NCBI GenBank assembly: GCA_022843905.1
Contig: JALHMT010000007.1
Span: 62,001 to 126,000 of the forward strand
Source: Rubrivivax sp.
Lineage (GTDB): Bacteria > Pseudomonadota > Gammaproteobacteria > Burkholderiales > Burkholderiaceae_C
Length of the DNA stretch: 64,000 nucleotides
Reading direction: 5' to 3'
Shown here: in pieces, positions 7,299 through 15,881 of the stretch
How positions within the stretch are numbered: position 1 is the first letter of the stretch
How the letters are laid out: every line of letters starts with the position of its first letter
Program-made: the position numbers and the translations under genes
Notes under the pieces: model-generated
What the model saw: only the letters and a program-made list of their open reading frames with translations
Databases searched by the model: none
Told to the model about the DNA's origin: nothing

Positions 7299-10028
7299 TC
7301 AAGGCTTGAAGTCGCCGCCCCAGGCCAGCGCCCAGCGCGCCGGATCGATGTACTTGCGCAGGGCCGCGTTGACCTGCTCGACGGTGAGCGCGGCAAGCTG
7401 CTCGTCGACCCGCTGCGAGACCGCGAAGCTGCGGCCCAGGTAGAGGTTGCGCAACAAGCCGCCGGCGACTGCAGCATCCTGCGCCCGCGTCAGGCGCCGC
7501 TGCTGCAGCAGCCCGTCCCGCATGCGCTGGAACTCCTCGGGCGTGAAGCCGTCCCGACGTGCCCTGTTCGTCTCTTCGATCAGAGCGGCTTCCATGCGCG
7601 CCAGATTCTGCGGCGCAAAGATGCCGCCGATGACGAAGCGCGAGTTCGGTTCGAAGGCGTTCCAGCCGATGCCCGAGCCGACGCCGTAGCTCAGACCCTC
7701 GCGTTCTCGCACTCGCTCCCACAGGCGCGAACCCGGCCCGGCGCTGAGCAGCTCGTTGGCGACCATCAGCGCCGGGTAGTCGGGGTCGTTCTCGCGCAGC
7801 GGCAGCGACAGGTGCAGGCGCAGGTTGGCGTTCTGCTTGTCGGGCGTGCGCAGCAGCAGCCGCGCCGGGGTCTGGGCAATGAAGGGCCGAGGCGCGCGCA
7901 GGTAGGGCAGCGCACCGGCGGACGGCGTGCGCCAGTCGCCGAAGGCCGGCTCGAGCGCCGCACGCACGGCGGCGGGGTCGAAGTCGCCCACGGCCGCGAA
8001 CTGGGCGTTTGCGGCGCTGTAGAAGCGACGATGGAAGTCGCGCAGCTGGTCCACCGACAGGGCCCGCGTGTCCTGCACCTGCTCGTCGAAGTTCGCGGCG
8101 TGCCGCAGATCGCCCCGCGGATAAGGGTTGTCGTGGCGATCCAGCGCCATCGACACCACGCTGCCGGGCTCGTCCCGGCTGCGTTCGATGGCCGCCAGAC
8201 GCGCCCGCCGCACCTCTTCGAGGGCCTCGGCAGGCAGTGCCGGCTCGCGCACCAGGCGGCCGATCAGCGTCAGCACCTCGGGCAGCTGTTCGCGCCGCGT
8301 GGTGATGCTGACCACCAGCGACTGCTCCTCGGCGCCGAAACCGACTTCGGCACGCAGGCGGTCGAACTGGTCGCTGATCTGCTGGCGCGTCAGGCCGGCA
8401 CCGCCCTTGTCGAGCAGGGCGGCGAGCATGCTGCCCTGGCCCTGGCGACCGCGCAGGCTGTCCACGTCACCGTAGTTCATCCGCAGCCGGGCATGCACCA
8501 CGCCGCCGCGAGACCCCTTGGGCAGCAGACCCAGCTTCATGCCCGAGGGCAGCGTGGCGCTGACGGTGCGCGCGTCCAGGTTGGCCGGGGTGGGGTCGAA
8601 GGTCTCGACCTGGGCTTTCAGGTCCTCGCCCCGGTAGTCCTTCACCAGCGCCGCCACGTCGACGCGCTGCGGTGGCGGTGCGCGTTCCGGCTGCGCCGTG
8701 GGCAGGTAGGTGCCGATGGTGCGGTTGTCGCGCTTCAGCCGCTCGGCCGCCACCCGCCGCACGTCGGCCAGCGTCAGCTTGCGCACGTGGTCGCGGTCGA
8801 GAAAGTACAGCCGCCAGTCGCCCAGCCCGATCGCCTCCGACAGCTGGACGCCCACCATCTCGGGGTCGGTGAAACCCTGCTCCCAGGCATTGAGCAGCTG
8901 GGTGCGGGCGCGTTCCAGCTCCTCGGCGGTCACCGGCTCGTTGACCAGCGAGTCGATGGTGGAAAGCATCTCGGCACGCGCCTTCTCGACGTCCTGCCCA
9001 GGCGCGAGCTGCCCGCCGAGGATCAGCACCGAAGGTTCGGCCAGTGCCCAGGAGAAGCCGAAGGTCGACGCGGCGAGCTGGCGCTCGACCACGCGCTTGT
9101 GCAGACGGCCGCCGGGCGTGTCGCCCAGCACCTGGGCCAGCACCTGCACGGCGGCGAAGTCGGGATGCGAACCGGCGGGCACGTGGTAGCCGATGTAGAC
9201 CACGGGGTTGCCGCCCACGCGGCGCAGCGTCACCGTGCGCTCGCCGTCCTGCGCCGGATCGAGCGTGTAGCTCGGCGTCAGCGTGCGCTGCGGGCGTGGC
9301 AGCGGGCCGAAGTACTGCTGCACCCAGCCCAGCACGAGTGCGGTGTCGAACTTGCCGGCCACGATCAGCGTGGCGTTGTCGGGCTGGTAGTGCTTGCGGT
9401 AGAAGGACTGCAGGTTCTCGATGGCCACGTTCTCGACGTCGCTGCGTGCGCCGATGATCGACTTGCCGTAGTTGTGCCACTGGTACATCGCCGCCATGGT
9501 CTGCTGCAGCAGGATGCGGCTGGGGTTGTTCTCGCCCGACTCCATCTCGTTGCGCACCACCGTCATCTCGGTGTCGAGATCGCCGCGCGCGATGAAGCTG
9601 TTGACCATGGCGTCGGCCTGCCAGGACAGATACCAGCGCAGCGTCTCGTCGTTGGCCGACCAGCTCGCGAAGTAGTTGGTGCGGTCATAGGACGTGGTGC
9701 CGTTGGCGCGCGCGCCGCGCCGGCTGAGCTCTCCCAGGACGTTGCGCGTGGTCGGCGTGCCTTTGAAGATCAGGTGCTCCAGCAGGTGAGCCATGCCGGT
9801 CTCGCCATAACCCTCGTGGCGCGAGCCGACGCGGTAGGTGACGTTGACGGTGGTGGTGGGCTTCGACGCGTCGGGCACCAGCAGCACCTGCAGCCCGTTG
9901 GGCAACCGATATTCGCTGATGCCTTCGACGGTGGTCACCGCCGTCAGGGGCGGCGCTTGCTGCGCCTGGCCCGGCGTGGCGGACGACAACACCAGGAACA
10001 GCATCAACAGCAGGCTTCGGATCGACAT
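7299..10028 (-). CDS. Exported M16 family zinc metallopeptidase, two-domain
   Basis: A 909-residue pitrilysin-like peptidase with a signal peptide (LLLMLFLVLSSATPGQA), so periplasmic. The active half (about residues 35-480) carries the inverted zinc motif HLLEH (His81, Glu84, His85) and the distal Glu region VVRNEMESGENN. The second half (about 490-900) is the catalytically empty M16C-type domain that closes the chamber. Many betaproteobacteria encode the two halves as separate adjacent genes; here they are one chain. Substrate unknown, probably short peptides. No partner gene; the next 426 bases upstream contain only decayed sequence. Confidence 0.93.
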   Translation of the reverse strand: MSIRSLLLMLFLVLSSATPGQAQQAPPLTAVTTVEGISEYRLPNGLQVLLVPDASKPTTTVNVTYRVGSRHEGYGETGMAHLLEHLIFKGTPTTRNVLGELSRRGARANGTTSYDRTNYFASWSANDETLRWYLSWQADAMVNSFIARGDLDTEMTVVRNEMESGENNPSRILLQQTMAAMYQWHNYGKSIIGARSDVENVAIENLQSFYRKHYQPDNATLIVAGKFDTALVLGWVQQYFGPLPRPQRTLTPSYTLDPAQDGERTVTLRRVGGNPVVYIGYHVPAGSHPDFAAVQVLAQVLGDTPGGRLHKRVVERQLAASTFGFSWALAEPSVLILGGQLAPGQDVEKARAEMLSTIDSLVNEPVTAEELERARTQLLNAWEQGFTDPEMVGVQLSEAIGLGDWRLYFLDRDHVRKLTLADVRRVAAERLKRDNRTIGTYLPTAQPERAPPPQRVDVAALVKDYRGEDLKAQVETFDPTPANLDARTVSATLPSGMKLGLLPKGSRGGVVHARLRMNYGDVDSLRGRQGQGSMLAALLDKGGAGLTRQQISDQFDRLRAEVGFGAEEQSLVVSITTRREQLPEVLTLIGRLVREPALPAEALEEVRRARLAAIERSRDEPGSVVSMALDRHDNPYPRGDLRHAANFDEQVQDTRALSVDQLRDFHRRFYSAANAQFAAVGDFDPAAVRAALEPAFGDWRTPSAGALPYLRAPRPFIAQTPARLLLRTPDKQNANLRLHLSLPLRENDPDYPALMVANELLSAGPGSRLWERVREREGLSYGVGSGIGWNAFEPNSRFVIGGIFAPQNLARMEAALIEETNRARRDGFTPEEFQRMRDGLLQQRRLTRAQDAAVAGGLLRNLYLGRSFAVSQRVDEQLAALTVEQVNAALRKYIDPARWALAWGGDFKP

Positions 10029-10454
10029 GGGTCTTTGGCGGGGGGCGACGAACGGCGCGACGGGATGCCGCGGTCAGCGGATCAGTGTAGGACGATGGGC
10101 CTGGCGCAGTGCGCGCCGGGGTCGTGCCGTCCCGCCCGGCCATGCGGTCAATGACAGGGGTGGCCATCACGGCCGGCTCCCGGCCCGAGGCCGGTCAGCA
10201 CGTGCGCCTGGCGGCGGCCGGCGGCCTTCTCCCCGCCGTCGATCCGGCAGCATCGGGGACCGCGGATACTTCAGGCTGGTCGATCGCAGGAAGGACATGA
10301 TCCTGGTCAGCGGATTCAACGAAGTTCCCGACGAGGTCGCGCATGTGCCCGCCCGGATGCCCGAGGGGCCGGAGTGCGCCGCCGTCGGCAGGCCTGGCTG
10401 CGAGGTGGGCAGTGTCCTGCGGCGTGCAGGGCGCAGCTGAGGACCGGCCCCGGC
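10029..10454. other. Intergenic stretch with no intact gene
   Basis: The 426 bases between the M16 peptidase and rsmE hold no intact reading frame with homology I can see. Bases 10252-10440 contain a decayed piece of an acyl-CoA ligase gene, listed separately. The rest (10029-10251) must hold the M16 promoter on the minus strand, but no convincing -35/-10 pair was recognised. Confidence 0.6.
10252..10440 (+). pseudogene. Remnant of a long-chain acyl-CoA ligase gene (fadD-like)
   Basis: Read in frame from 10252, the translation contains [19 protein letters not shown] followed by EVPDEVAHV and ECAAVGRPG. This is the highly conserved C-terminal adenylation motif of FadD-type ligases (normally [27 protein letters not shown]). 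Everything upstream (AMP-binding domain) and the last ~80 residues are missing, and no start codon or ribosome binding site suits it. It is therefore a deletion remnant, not a gene. The strong conservation of the motif suggests fairly recent decay. Confidence 0.8.
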
Positions 10455-11177
10455 ATGCCTTTGCGATTGTTCGTCGACGAGATGCTGCAGGCCGGTGCCG
10501 AGCTGGCCCTGCCGCCTGGCGCAGCCCGCCATGTCCAGGTGCGGCGCCTGCAGCCCGGAGATGACTTGCTGCTGTTCGACGGCCGGGGCGGCGAGTGGAC
10601 CGCCGATGTGACCGCCATGGGTCGCAGCAGTGTCGCCGTGCGCGTGGGCGACCGGGTCGAAGCTTCGCGCGAACTGCCGCTGGACATCACGCTGGCCGTG
10701 GGCATGCCGGCCAACGAACGCATGGACTGGCTGGTCGAGAAGGCCACCGAACTGGGGGTGGCGCGTATCCGTCCGCTGATTTGCGAGCGCTCGGTGCTTC
10801 GCCTGGCGGGTGAGCGCGCCGACAGGAAGCGGGAACACTGGCAGGCTGTGGCGGTGGCGGCCGCCGAACAGAGTGGCCGCACCCGCGTGCCGGTCGTCGA
10901 ACCCGTCGCCGCGCTGCTGGCTTTCGTTGCTGAACCGGGCGGCAGCGCACGGCGCTGGCTGCTCAGCCCGCGAGCGCAGACGAGTCCCTCGGCGATGGGA
11001 CTTGCCGGTCCGGTCCGCTCGATGGTGGTGCTCAGCGGCCCCGAGGGCGGCCTGAGCCTGGCGGAGGAGACGGCCGCTTTGGCTGCGGGCTTCGACGCAG
11101 TCCGTCTGGGTGACCGGGTGCTGCGAGCCGACACGGCGCCGCTCGCGCTGCTGGCCTGGCTGTCACTGTCGTTCTGA
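10455..11177 (+). CDS. rsmE: 16S rRNA (uracil-1498-N3)-methyltransferase
   Basis: Methylates U1498 of 16S rRNA using S-adenosylmethionine. The 240-residue product has the N-terminal PUA-like part (RLFVDE, HVQVRRLQPGD) and the C-terminal SPOUT knot: EKATELGVARIRPLICERS, VVLSGPEGGLSLAEE and the closing LGDRVLRADTAPLALLA, where ADT replaces the commoner ETA. The ATG at 10455 matches the family start; a longer frame from 10374 runs into the acyl-CoA ligase remnant. Probably monocistronic. Confidence 0.94.
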   Translation: MPLRLFVDEMLQAGAELALPPGAARHVQVRRLQPGDDLLLFDGRGGEWTADVTAMGRSSVAVRVGDRVEASRELPLDITLAVGMPANERMDWLVEKATELGVARIRPLICERSVLRLAGERADRKREHWQAVAVAAAEQSGRTRVPVVEPVAALLAFVAEPGGSARRWLLSPRAQTSPSAMGLAGPVRSMVVLSGPEGGLSLAEETAALAAGFDAVRLGDRVLRADTAPLALLAWLSLSF

Positions 11178-11295
11178 GCCGCTGGCAGCGGGACCCACCG
11201 GCCCGGGCGGGCTCAAGGTCTTGGCTTCTCCCCTTGTCGGATGTCGGCGGCGCTCCCAGAATGTTCGGATCCATCCACGCAGTAACGGAGATCTC

Positions 11296-11757
11296 ATGAG
11301 CTTGCTCAATTCGGTGATCGGTGCACTGGGCCAGGCACAAGGCGGCGGTGCTGCCGGAGGCGGGCAGGCACAACTGATCAACCTCGTGCTGGGCATGCTG
11401 GCCAACCAGGGCGGGGGTCAGGGGGGCAACGCAGCCGCGGGCGGGCTCGGCGGCCTCGGCGGCCTGCTCGAGAAGTTTCAGCAGAACGGCCTCGGTGATG
11501 TCGCAGCCTCTTGGGTGTCGACCGGGCAGAACCAGCCGATCTCGCCCGACCAGCTGGGCAACGTGCTGGGCAAGGACGTCCTGGGCGGCCTGGCGCAGCA
11601 GTGCGGCATGACCCCCGGCGATACGGCGGGACAGCTCTCGCAGATGCTGCCGCAGCTGATCGACCGCCTCACGCCCAACGGGCAACTGCCCAAGGGTGGC
11701 CTGGATGTCGCCGGCCTGGACGTCGGCAGCCTGCTCGGGGCCTTCCTGAAGCGGTAG
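11296..11757 (+). CDS. YidB-like DUF937 protein
   Basis: A 153-residue, glycine/glutamine-rich protein of the DUF937 (YidB) family, function unknown. It starts MSLLNSVIGALGQAQ, has a low-complexity glycine segment (about residues 17-53) and then the conserved region LEKFQQNGLGDVAASWV, GQNQPISPDQLGNVLGK and LSQMLPQLIDRLTPNGQLP. No signal peptide. GGAG lies a few bases before the ATG. It stands between rsmE and the convergent hemL gene. Confidence 0.85.
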   Translation: MSLLNSVIGALGQAQGGGAAGGGQAQLINLVLGMLANQGGGQGGNAAAGGLGGLGGLLEKFQQNGLGDVAASWVSTGQNQPISPDQLGNVLGKDVLGGLAQQCGMTPGDTAGQLSQMLPQLIDRLTPNGQLPKGGLDVAGLDVGSLLGAFLKR

Positions 11758-11814
11758 AACCGCGGTCCTGCGGCGGACGCTGATCCGGCCGGGGTCGGAT
11801 CAGCGATGCCGTGC

Positions 11815-13134
11815 TCAGCTGCGAAGCGCCGACCGTGCCGCCTCGACCGTCGCCGCGATGTCGTCGGCCGTGTGGGCGGCGCTGACGAAGCCCGCCTCGT
11901 AGAGCGCTGGGGCCAGGTAGACGCCGCGGTCCAGCATGGCGTGGAAGAAGCGGTTGAAGCGCTCCTTGTCGGTGGCCAGTACCGCCGGGTAGTTCTGCGG
12001 CAGGTGGTCGGCGAAGAAGAAGCCGAACATGCCGCCTTCGCTGTCGGTGGTCAGCGGCACACCGGCATCGCTCCCGGCGGCAGCCAGGCCTTCGGTCAGG
12101 CTGCGTGTGCGCGCCGCCAGGGCGTCGAAGAAGCCGGGGCGCGAGATTTCGCGCAGCGTGGCCAGTCCGCAGGCCGTGGCGACGGGGTTGCCGCTCAGCG
12201 TTCCGGCCTGGTAGACCGGGCCCAGCGGGGCGAGCTGACCCATCACGTCGCGCGAGCCGCCGAAGGCCGCCAGCGGCATGCCGCCGCCGATGACCTTGCC
12301 GAACACGCTCATGTCCGGCACGAAGCCGGGGATCAGCTTCGCGTAGACGCTTTGCGCACCACCCAGGGCGACGCGGAAGCCCGTCATCACCTCGTCGAAC
12401 ACCAGCATCGCACCATGCTGCGTGCACAGTTCGCGAAGGCGCGTCATGAAGGGCACGCTGGCACGCACGAAGTTCATGTTGCCGGCGATGGGCTCGATCA
12501 TCGCGCAGGCGATCTGCGGGCCATGCGTGGCGAAGGCCTCTTCGAGCTGGGCCACGTTGTTGTATTCGAGCACCAGCGTGTGCTGCACCACCTCGGGCGG
12601 TACGCCGGCGCTGGTCGGGAAGCCGAAGGTGGCCAGGCCGGAGCCGGCCTTCACCAGCAGGGCGTCGGCATGGCCGTGGTAACAGCCCTCGAACTTGATG
12701 ATCCTGGCGCGGCCCGTGGCGCCGCGCGCCAGCCGCAGCGCGCTCATCGCGGCTTCGGTGCCGCTGCTCACCAGCCGCACCTGCTGCACGCTGGGCACCT
12801 GGGCGATGATGGCCTCTGCCAGTTCGACCTCGGCATCGGTGGGCGCGCCGAAGCTGAATCCCTGCGTCGCCGCCTTCTGCACCGCTTCCAGCACGGCCGG
12901 GTGGCCATGGCCCAGGATCATCGGCCCCCAGGAGCCGATGTAGTCGATGTAGCGCTGGCCCTCGACGTCCCACATGTACGCGCCCTGCGCACGCGCGATG
13001 AAACGCGGCGTGCCGCCGACGGCGCGGAAGGCGCGCACCGGCGAGTTCACGCCGCCGGGGATGACGCGCTGGGCGCGCTCGAACGAGGCAGCATTGCTGC
13101 CGGACTTTCCGGTGGACCGGGATTCAATGGACAC
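11815..13134 (-). CDS. hemL: Glutamate-1-semialdehyde 2,1-aminomutase
   Basis: PLP enzyme converting glutamate-1-semialdehyde to 5-aminolevulinate, the C5 route to tetrapyrroles and so to the haem used by the oxidase block downstream. The 439-residue product has [13 protein letters not shown], the cofactor region [25 protein letters not shown], the Asp of [12 protein letters not shown] and the PLP lysine in [14 protein letters not shown] at 13134 is the likely start because AAAGGAG precedes it by nine bases; it overlaps the end of thiD by 11 bases. Confidence 0.95.
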   Translation of the reverse strand: MSIESRSTGKSGSNAASFERAQRVIPGGVNSPVRAFRAVGGTPRFIARAQGAYMWDVEGQRYIDYIGSWGPMILGHGHPAVLEAVQKAATQGFSFGAPTDAEVELAEAIIAQVPSVQQVRLVSSGTEAAMSALRLARGATGRARIIKFEGCYHGHADALLVKAGSGLATFGFPTSAGVPPEVVQHTLVLEYNNVAQLEEAFATHGPQIACAMIEPIAGNMNFVRASVPFMTRLRELCTQHGAMLVFDEVMTGFRVALGGAQSVYAKLIPGFVPDMSVFGKVIGGGMPLAAFGGSRDVMGQLAPLGPVYQAGTLSGNPVATACGLATLREISRPGFFDALAARTRSLTEGLAAAGSDAGVPLTTDSEGGMFGFFFADHLPQNYPAVLATDKERFNRFFHAMLDRGVYLAPALYEAGFVSAAHTADDIAATVEAARSALRS

Positions 13135-14077
13135 GACGCGGGGCTCCTTTGGTCGTCGGTTCTTCTTCACTGGTCGCCTCGGTGGGCTCGTCACCTTCGC
13201 TGCCTTCTTCAGGAGGCGGCAAGGCCCAGAAGAAGCGGTCGGGCACGATGTTGCCCATGCCGGGGCGGAAACCTGAGTCGAGCGCCTGGTCCAGGAAGGA
13301 CAGGGCTTCGCCGACGGCGGCCTGCAGTTCGCTGCCGGCCGCCAGCAGCGCGGCCAGCGTGGCCGACAGGGTGTCGCCCGCCCCGACGAAGCCGGCGTCG
13401 AAGCGTTCGAACTTCTCGCCCGTGAGCGCACCCTGCGGCGAAGCCAGCACGTTGTCGATGAACTGCTCGGTGCCCTTGGAGGCCAGCATCACACCGGTGA
13501 CCAGCACGTAGCGCGTGCCGTGCTCGGCAGCGGCCACCGCGAGCTCGCGCGCCGACGGCGGCCGTTCGCTGTCCCACTCGGGCAGCAGGAAGTCGGTGAG
13601 CGTCTTGTGGTTGCCCACCAGCACCTCGGTGGCCGGCAGGATCAGTTCACGGTAGGCGTCGAGGTAGGGCTGCTGCTGGTCCTCCTCCAGCCAGGACAGG
13701 CTGGGCATGTAGGCCACCAGCGGCACCTCGGCATAGTCGGACAGCACCTCGGCCACGGCGCTGACGTTCTCGGCCGAGCCGAGGAAGCCGACCTTGAAGC
13801 CCACCACGGTGACGTCTTCGAGGATGTAGCGCGCCTGCTCGGTCACCGAGTCGGCGTCGAGCGCGTGCTGGTCGAAGATCTCGGCGGTGTCGCGCATCAG
13901 GATCGTGGTGGTCACGGGAAGCGCGTGCGCCCCCATGGCCGCCACGGCTGCCACGTCGCAGGGCAGGCCGCCGGCGCCAGTGGGATCGCTTGCGTTGAAG
14001 CACATCACACAGGCCGGAGCGGGTGGTTCCATCGCCGGGTCGGTGATGCCCGGGGCTGGCGTGTTGTCGGTGCTCAT
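13124..14077 (-). CDS. thiD: Hydroxymethylpyrimidine/phosphomethylpyrimidine kinase
   Basis: Phosphorylates HMP and HMP-phosphate for thiamine diphosphate synthesis. The 317-residue ribokinase-fold protein carries [20 protein letters not shown] near the start and the anion-hole/base motif [17 protein letters not shown]. It is longer than usual: the last ~35 residues are an acidic, Thr/Pro-rich tail ([18 protein letters not shown]) whose coding sequence also holds the ribosome binding site and start of hemL. The ATG at 14077 was preferred to one at 14110; its ribosome binding site (AGGAC) is modest. Confidence 0.9.
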   Translation of the reverse strand: MSTDNTPAPGITDPAMEPPAPACVMCFNASDPTGAGGLPCDVAAVAAMGAHALPVTTTILMRDTAEIFDQHALDADSVTEQARYILEDVTVVGFKVGFLGSAENVSAVAEVLSDYAEVPLVAYMPSLSWLEEDQQQPYLDAYRELILPATEVLVGNHKTLTDFLLPEWDSERPPSARELAVAAAEHGTRYVLVTGVMLASKGTEQFIDNVLASPQGALTGEKFERFDAGFVGAGDTLSATLAALLAAGSELQAAVGEALSFLDQALDSGFRPGMGNIVPDRFFWALPPPEEGSEGDEPTEATSEEEPTTKGAPRRVH

Positions 14078-14165
14078 GAGCGGGTCCTGGGCTGTGCGGT
14101 GAGCGTGCAAACGAGAAATAGGGCAGGGATGCCACGTCTTATGTTGCGTTGGCGCTCACATTTCC

Positions 14166-14196
14166 TTGTAACCCGGCAGGGACGCCTAGCTACAAT
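14166..14196 (+). promoter_or_regulatory. Probable promoter for the rubredoxin / pil-chp operon
   Basis: TTGTAA (14166-14171) and TACAAT (14191-14196) are spaced 19 bases apart, slightly long. They lie in the 152-base gap divergent from thiD and ahead of rubredoxin and pilG. Confidence 0.45.
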
Positions 14197-14229
14197 CCGC
14201 AGCCATTGTAGTGACCCCCAAGTCCCCAA

Positions 14230-14403
14230 GTGAGCGAACCCAAAAGCTGGATGTGCCTGATCTGCGGCTGGTTGTACGACGAAGCCGCGGGCGACCCCGA
14301 CAGTGGCATTGCGCCGGGAACCGCTTGGGCCGACGTGCCCATGAACTGGACCTGTCCAGAGTGCGGGGCGCGCAAGGAAGACTTCGAGATGGTCGCGATC
14401 TGA
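14230..14403 (+). CDS. rubA: Rubredoxin
   Basis: A 57-residue one-iron electron carrier. Two knuckles, CLICGW and CPECGA, supply the four cysteines that bind iron, and GIAPGTAWADVPMNWTC is the canonical rubredoxin core; the protein ends DFEMVAI. The GTG at 14230 (VSEPKSW) is chosen because homologues begin about seven residues before the first Cys with a Trp just ahead; an ATG at 14251 would start right on the first Cys motif. No good ribosome binding site is visible. Its place between thiD and pilG is typical of Burkholderiales, but its redox partner is unknown. Confidence 0.92.
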   Translation: MSEPKSWMCLICGWLYDEAAGDPDSGIAPGTAWADVPMNWTCPECGARKEDFEMVAI

Positions 14404-14450
14404 CCCCGGCCCTGTCGCCTGGCCGAGGGCCGGGTCTGTTGGAGGACAAC

Positions 14451-14864
14451 GTGCAAGATGGCAGCGGATCCACCGGCCAGACCGGCGCCAAGGTGCTGGT
14501 GATCGACGACAGCAACACCATCCGCAGAAGCGCGGAAATCTTCCTGCGCCAGGGTGGCCACGAGGTGGTGCTGGCCGAGGACGGGTTCGACGCGTTGTCG
14601 AAGGTCAACGACCACGGCCCGGAGCTCATCTTCTGCGACATCCTCATGCCGCGGCTGGATGGCTACCAGACCTGCGCGATCATCAAGCGCAATCCCCGCT
14701 TCGCCCAGGTGCCCGTGATCATGCTGTCGTCCAAGGACGGGCTGTTCGACAAGGCCCGCGGACGCATGGTCGGCTCGGAGGAGTACCTCACGAAGCCCTT
14801 CACCAAGGAACAACTGCTCAAGGCGGTCGAGTCCTTCCGTCGCATTTCGCAAGCTTCGCCATAG
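14451..14864 (+). CDS. pilG: Twitching motility response regulator PilG
   Basis: A single-domain CheY-like receiver of 137 residues for the Pil-Chp pathway; phospho-PilG is thought to promote pilus extension. It shows VLVIDDSNTIRRSAE (acidic pocket), the phosphoacceptor Asp in FCDILMPRLDG, Ser/Thr in IMLSSKDG and the conserved Lys in LTKPFTKEQL. The GTG at 14451 follows GGAGG by five bases, which decides the start. First of five genes pilG-H-I-J-chpA. Confidence 0.94.
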   Translation: MQDGSGSTGQTGAKVLVIDDSNTIRRSAEIFLRQGGHEVVLAEDGFDALSKVNDHGPELIFCDILMPRLDGYQTCAIIKRNPRFAQVPVIMLSSKDGLFDKARGRMVGSEEYLTKPFTKEQLLKAVESFRRISQASP

Positions 14865-14914
14865 TCTCCACGGTGGCGCCAGTCGCGAACCGCTGCAAAC
14901 CGAGGACCCGTTCG

Positions 14915-15286
14915 ATGCCCATCCAGAAAATCCTGGTCGTTGACGACTCCAAGACCGAACTGCACCACCTGTCCGAGATGCTCGGCAAGCGCGGCTACCG
15001 CGTGCGCACCGCGGAAAACGGCGAGGAAGCACTGCGTCGCCTGGCCGAGGACAAGCCCGACCTGATCCTGATGGACGTGGTGATGCCGGGACAGAACGGA
15101 TTCCAGCTCACCCGCAGCATCACCCGGGATCCGCGGTACGCGGGCGTTCCCGTGATCATGTGCACCAGCAAGAATCAGGAGACCGACAAGGTCTGGGGCA
15201 TGCGCCAGGGCGCCCGGGATTACATCGTCAAGCCTGTCAGCGGTGAGGAACTGTTCGCCAAGATCAAGGCCTTCGACGTCGCCTGA
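14915..15286 (+). CDS. pilH: Twitching motility response regulator PilH
   Basis: A second stand-alone receiver, 123 residues, thought to oppose PilG by favouring retraction or acting as a phosphate sink. KILVVDDSKTE, the acceptor Asp in LILMDVVMPGQNG, the Thr of VIMCTSKNQ and the Lys of YIVKPVSGEEL are all present. The ATG at 14915 matches homologues (MPIQKILVV) with CGAGGA upstream; the frame from 14873 adds 14 unrelated residues. 50 bases after pilG. Confidence 0.94.
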   Translation: MPIQKILVVDDSKTELHHLSEMLGKRGYRVRTAENGEEALRRLAEDKPDLILMDVVMPGQNGFQLTRSITRDPRYAGVPVIMCTSKNQETDKVWGMRQGARDYIVKPVSGEELFAKIKAFDVA

Positions 15287-15307
15287 CGGCGCACTCATCC
15301 GCGACCC

Positions 15308-15826
15308 ATGGCCAACAGAGAAGCACTCCGCCAGCTCCAGGCACGCCTTGCCGACCGGCTGCAGCAGGTGCGCACCGACGTGCGCAGCACCTCGTGGCTG
15401 GCCGTCGAATGTGGCCGGCACGGCTTCCTGTTCCCCTTGGCCACGGCTGGCGAGATCTTTCCGGCCAGCGCGCTGATGCCGGTGCCGCACACGGTGCCGT
15501 GGTTCGCGGGTGTGGCCAACCTGCGCGGCGGGCTGCACGGCGTGATCGACCTGGCGGTGTTCCTGGGACTGGAACCCAGCGTGCAGTTGCGCGACGCGTC
15601 GTCGCTGATCGCGCTGAACCCGACGCTGGGCAGCCACAGTGCCGTGGTGGTGCAGCGCCTGGCCGGGCTGCGGGCCGCGGACCAGCTCGAGGCAGAGCCT
15701 GAGGAAGGCGGGCCGCGGCCGGCCTTTGCCGGTGGACGTTGGCGTGATGCCGGCGGCCGCATCTGGCAGGAAATCGACCTGGCTGCCTTGTCGCGGCACG
15801 AGCAGTTTCTTGCGATCGCCCGGTGA
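15308..15826 (+). CDS. pilI: CheW-like adaptor PilI
   Basis: Couples the PilJ receptor to the ChpA kinase. The 172-residue protein is one CheW domain: WLAVECGRHGFLFPL, GEIFPASALMPVPHTVPWFAGVANLRGG (the receptor-binding loop) and HGVIDLAVFLGL. It has a 30-residue N-terminal helix before the domain. 21 bases after pilH. The C-terminal end is somewhat shorter and less conserved than in chemotaxis CheW proteins. Confidence 0.9.
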   Translation: MANREALRQLQARLADRLQQVRTDVRSTSWLAVECGRHGFLFPLATAGEIFPASALMPVPHTVPWFAGVANLRGGLHGVIDLAVFLGLEPSVQLRDASSLIALNPTLGSHSAVVVQRLAGLRAADQLEAEPEEGGPRPAFAGGRWRDAGGRIWQEIDLAALSRHEQFLAIAR

Positions 15827-15881
15827 TCTTGTTGCCCCGGCGGGCGGCGGTCGAGGGTCGGAATGAATCGATGAGGACGAC

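Noticed and set aside
7194-10154. 986-codon open frame antisense to the M16 peptidase
   Set aside because: Shadow frame caused by high GC at third positions; composition is His/Arg/Gln-rich with no recognisable domain, while the opposite strand encodes a complete peptidase.
10029-10251. Further upstream pieces of the acyl-CoA ligase remnant
   Set aside because: Translated in all three forward frames, this stretch shows no recognisable ligase motif, so the remnant is limited to 10252 onwards.
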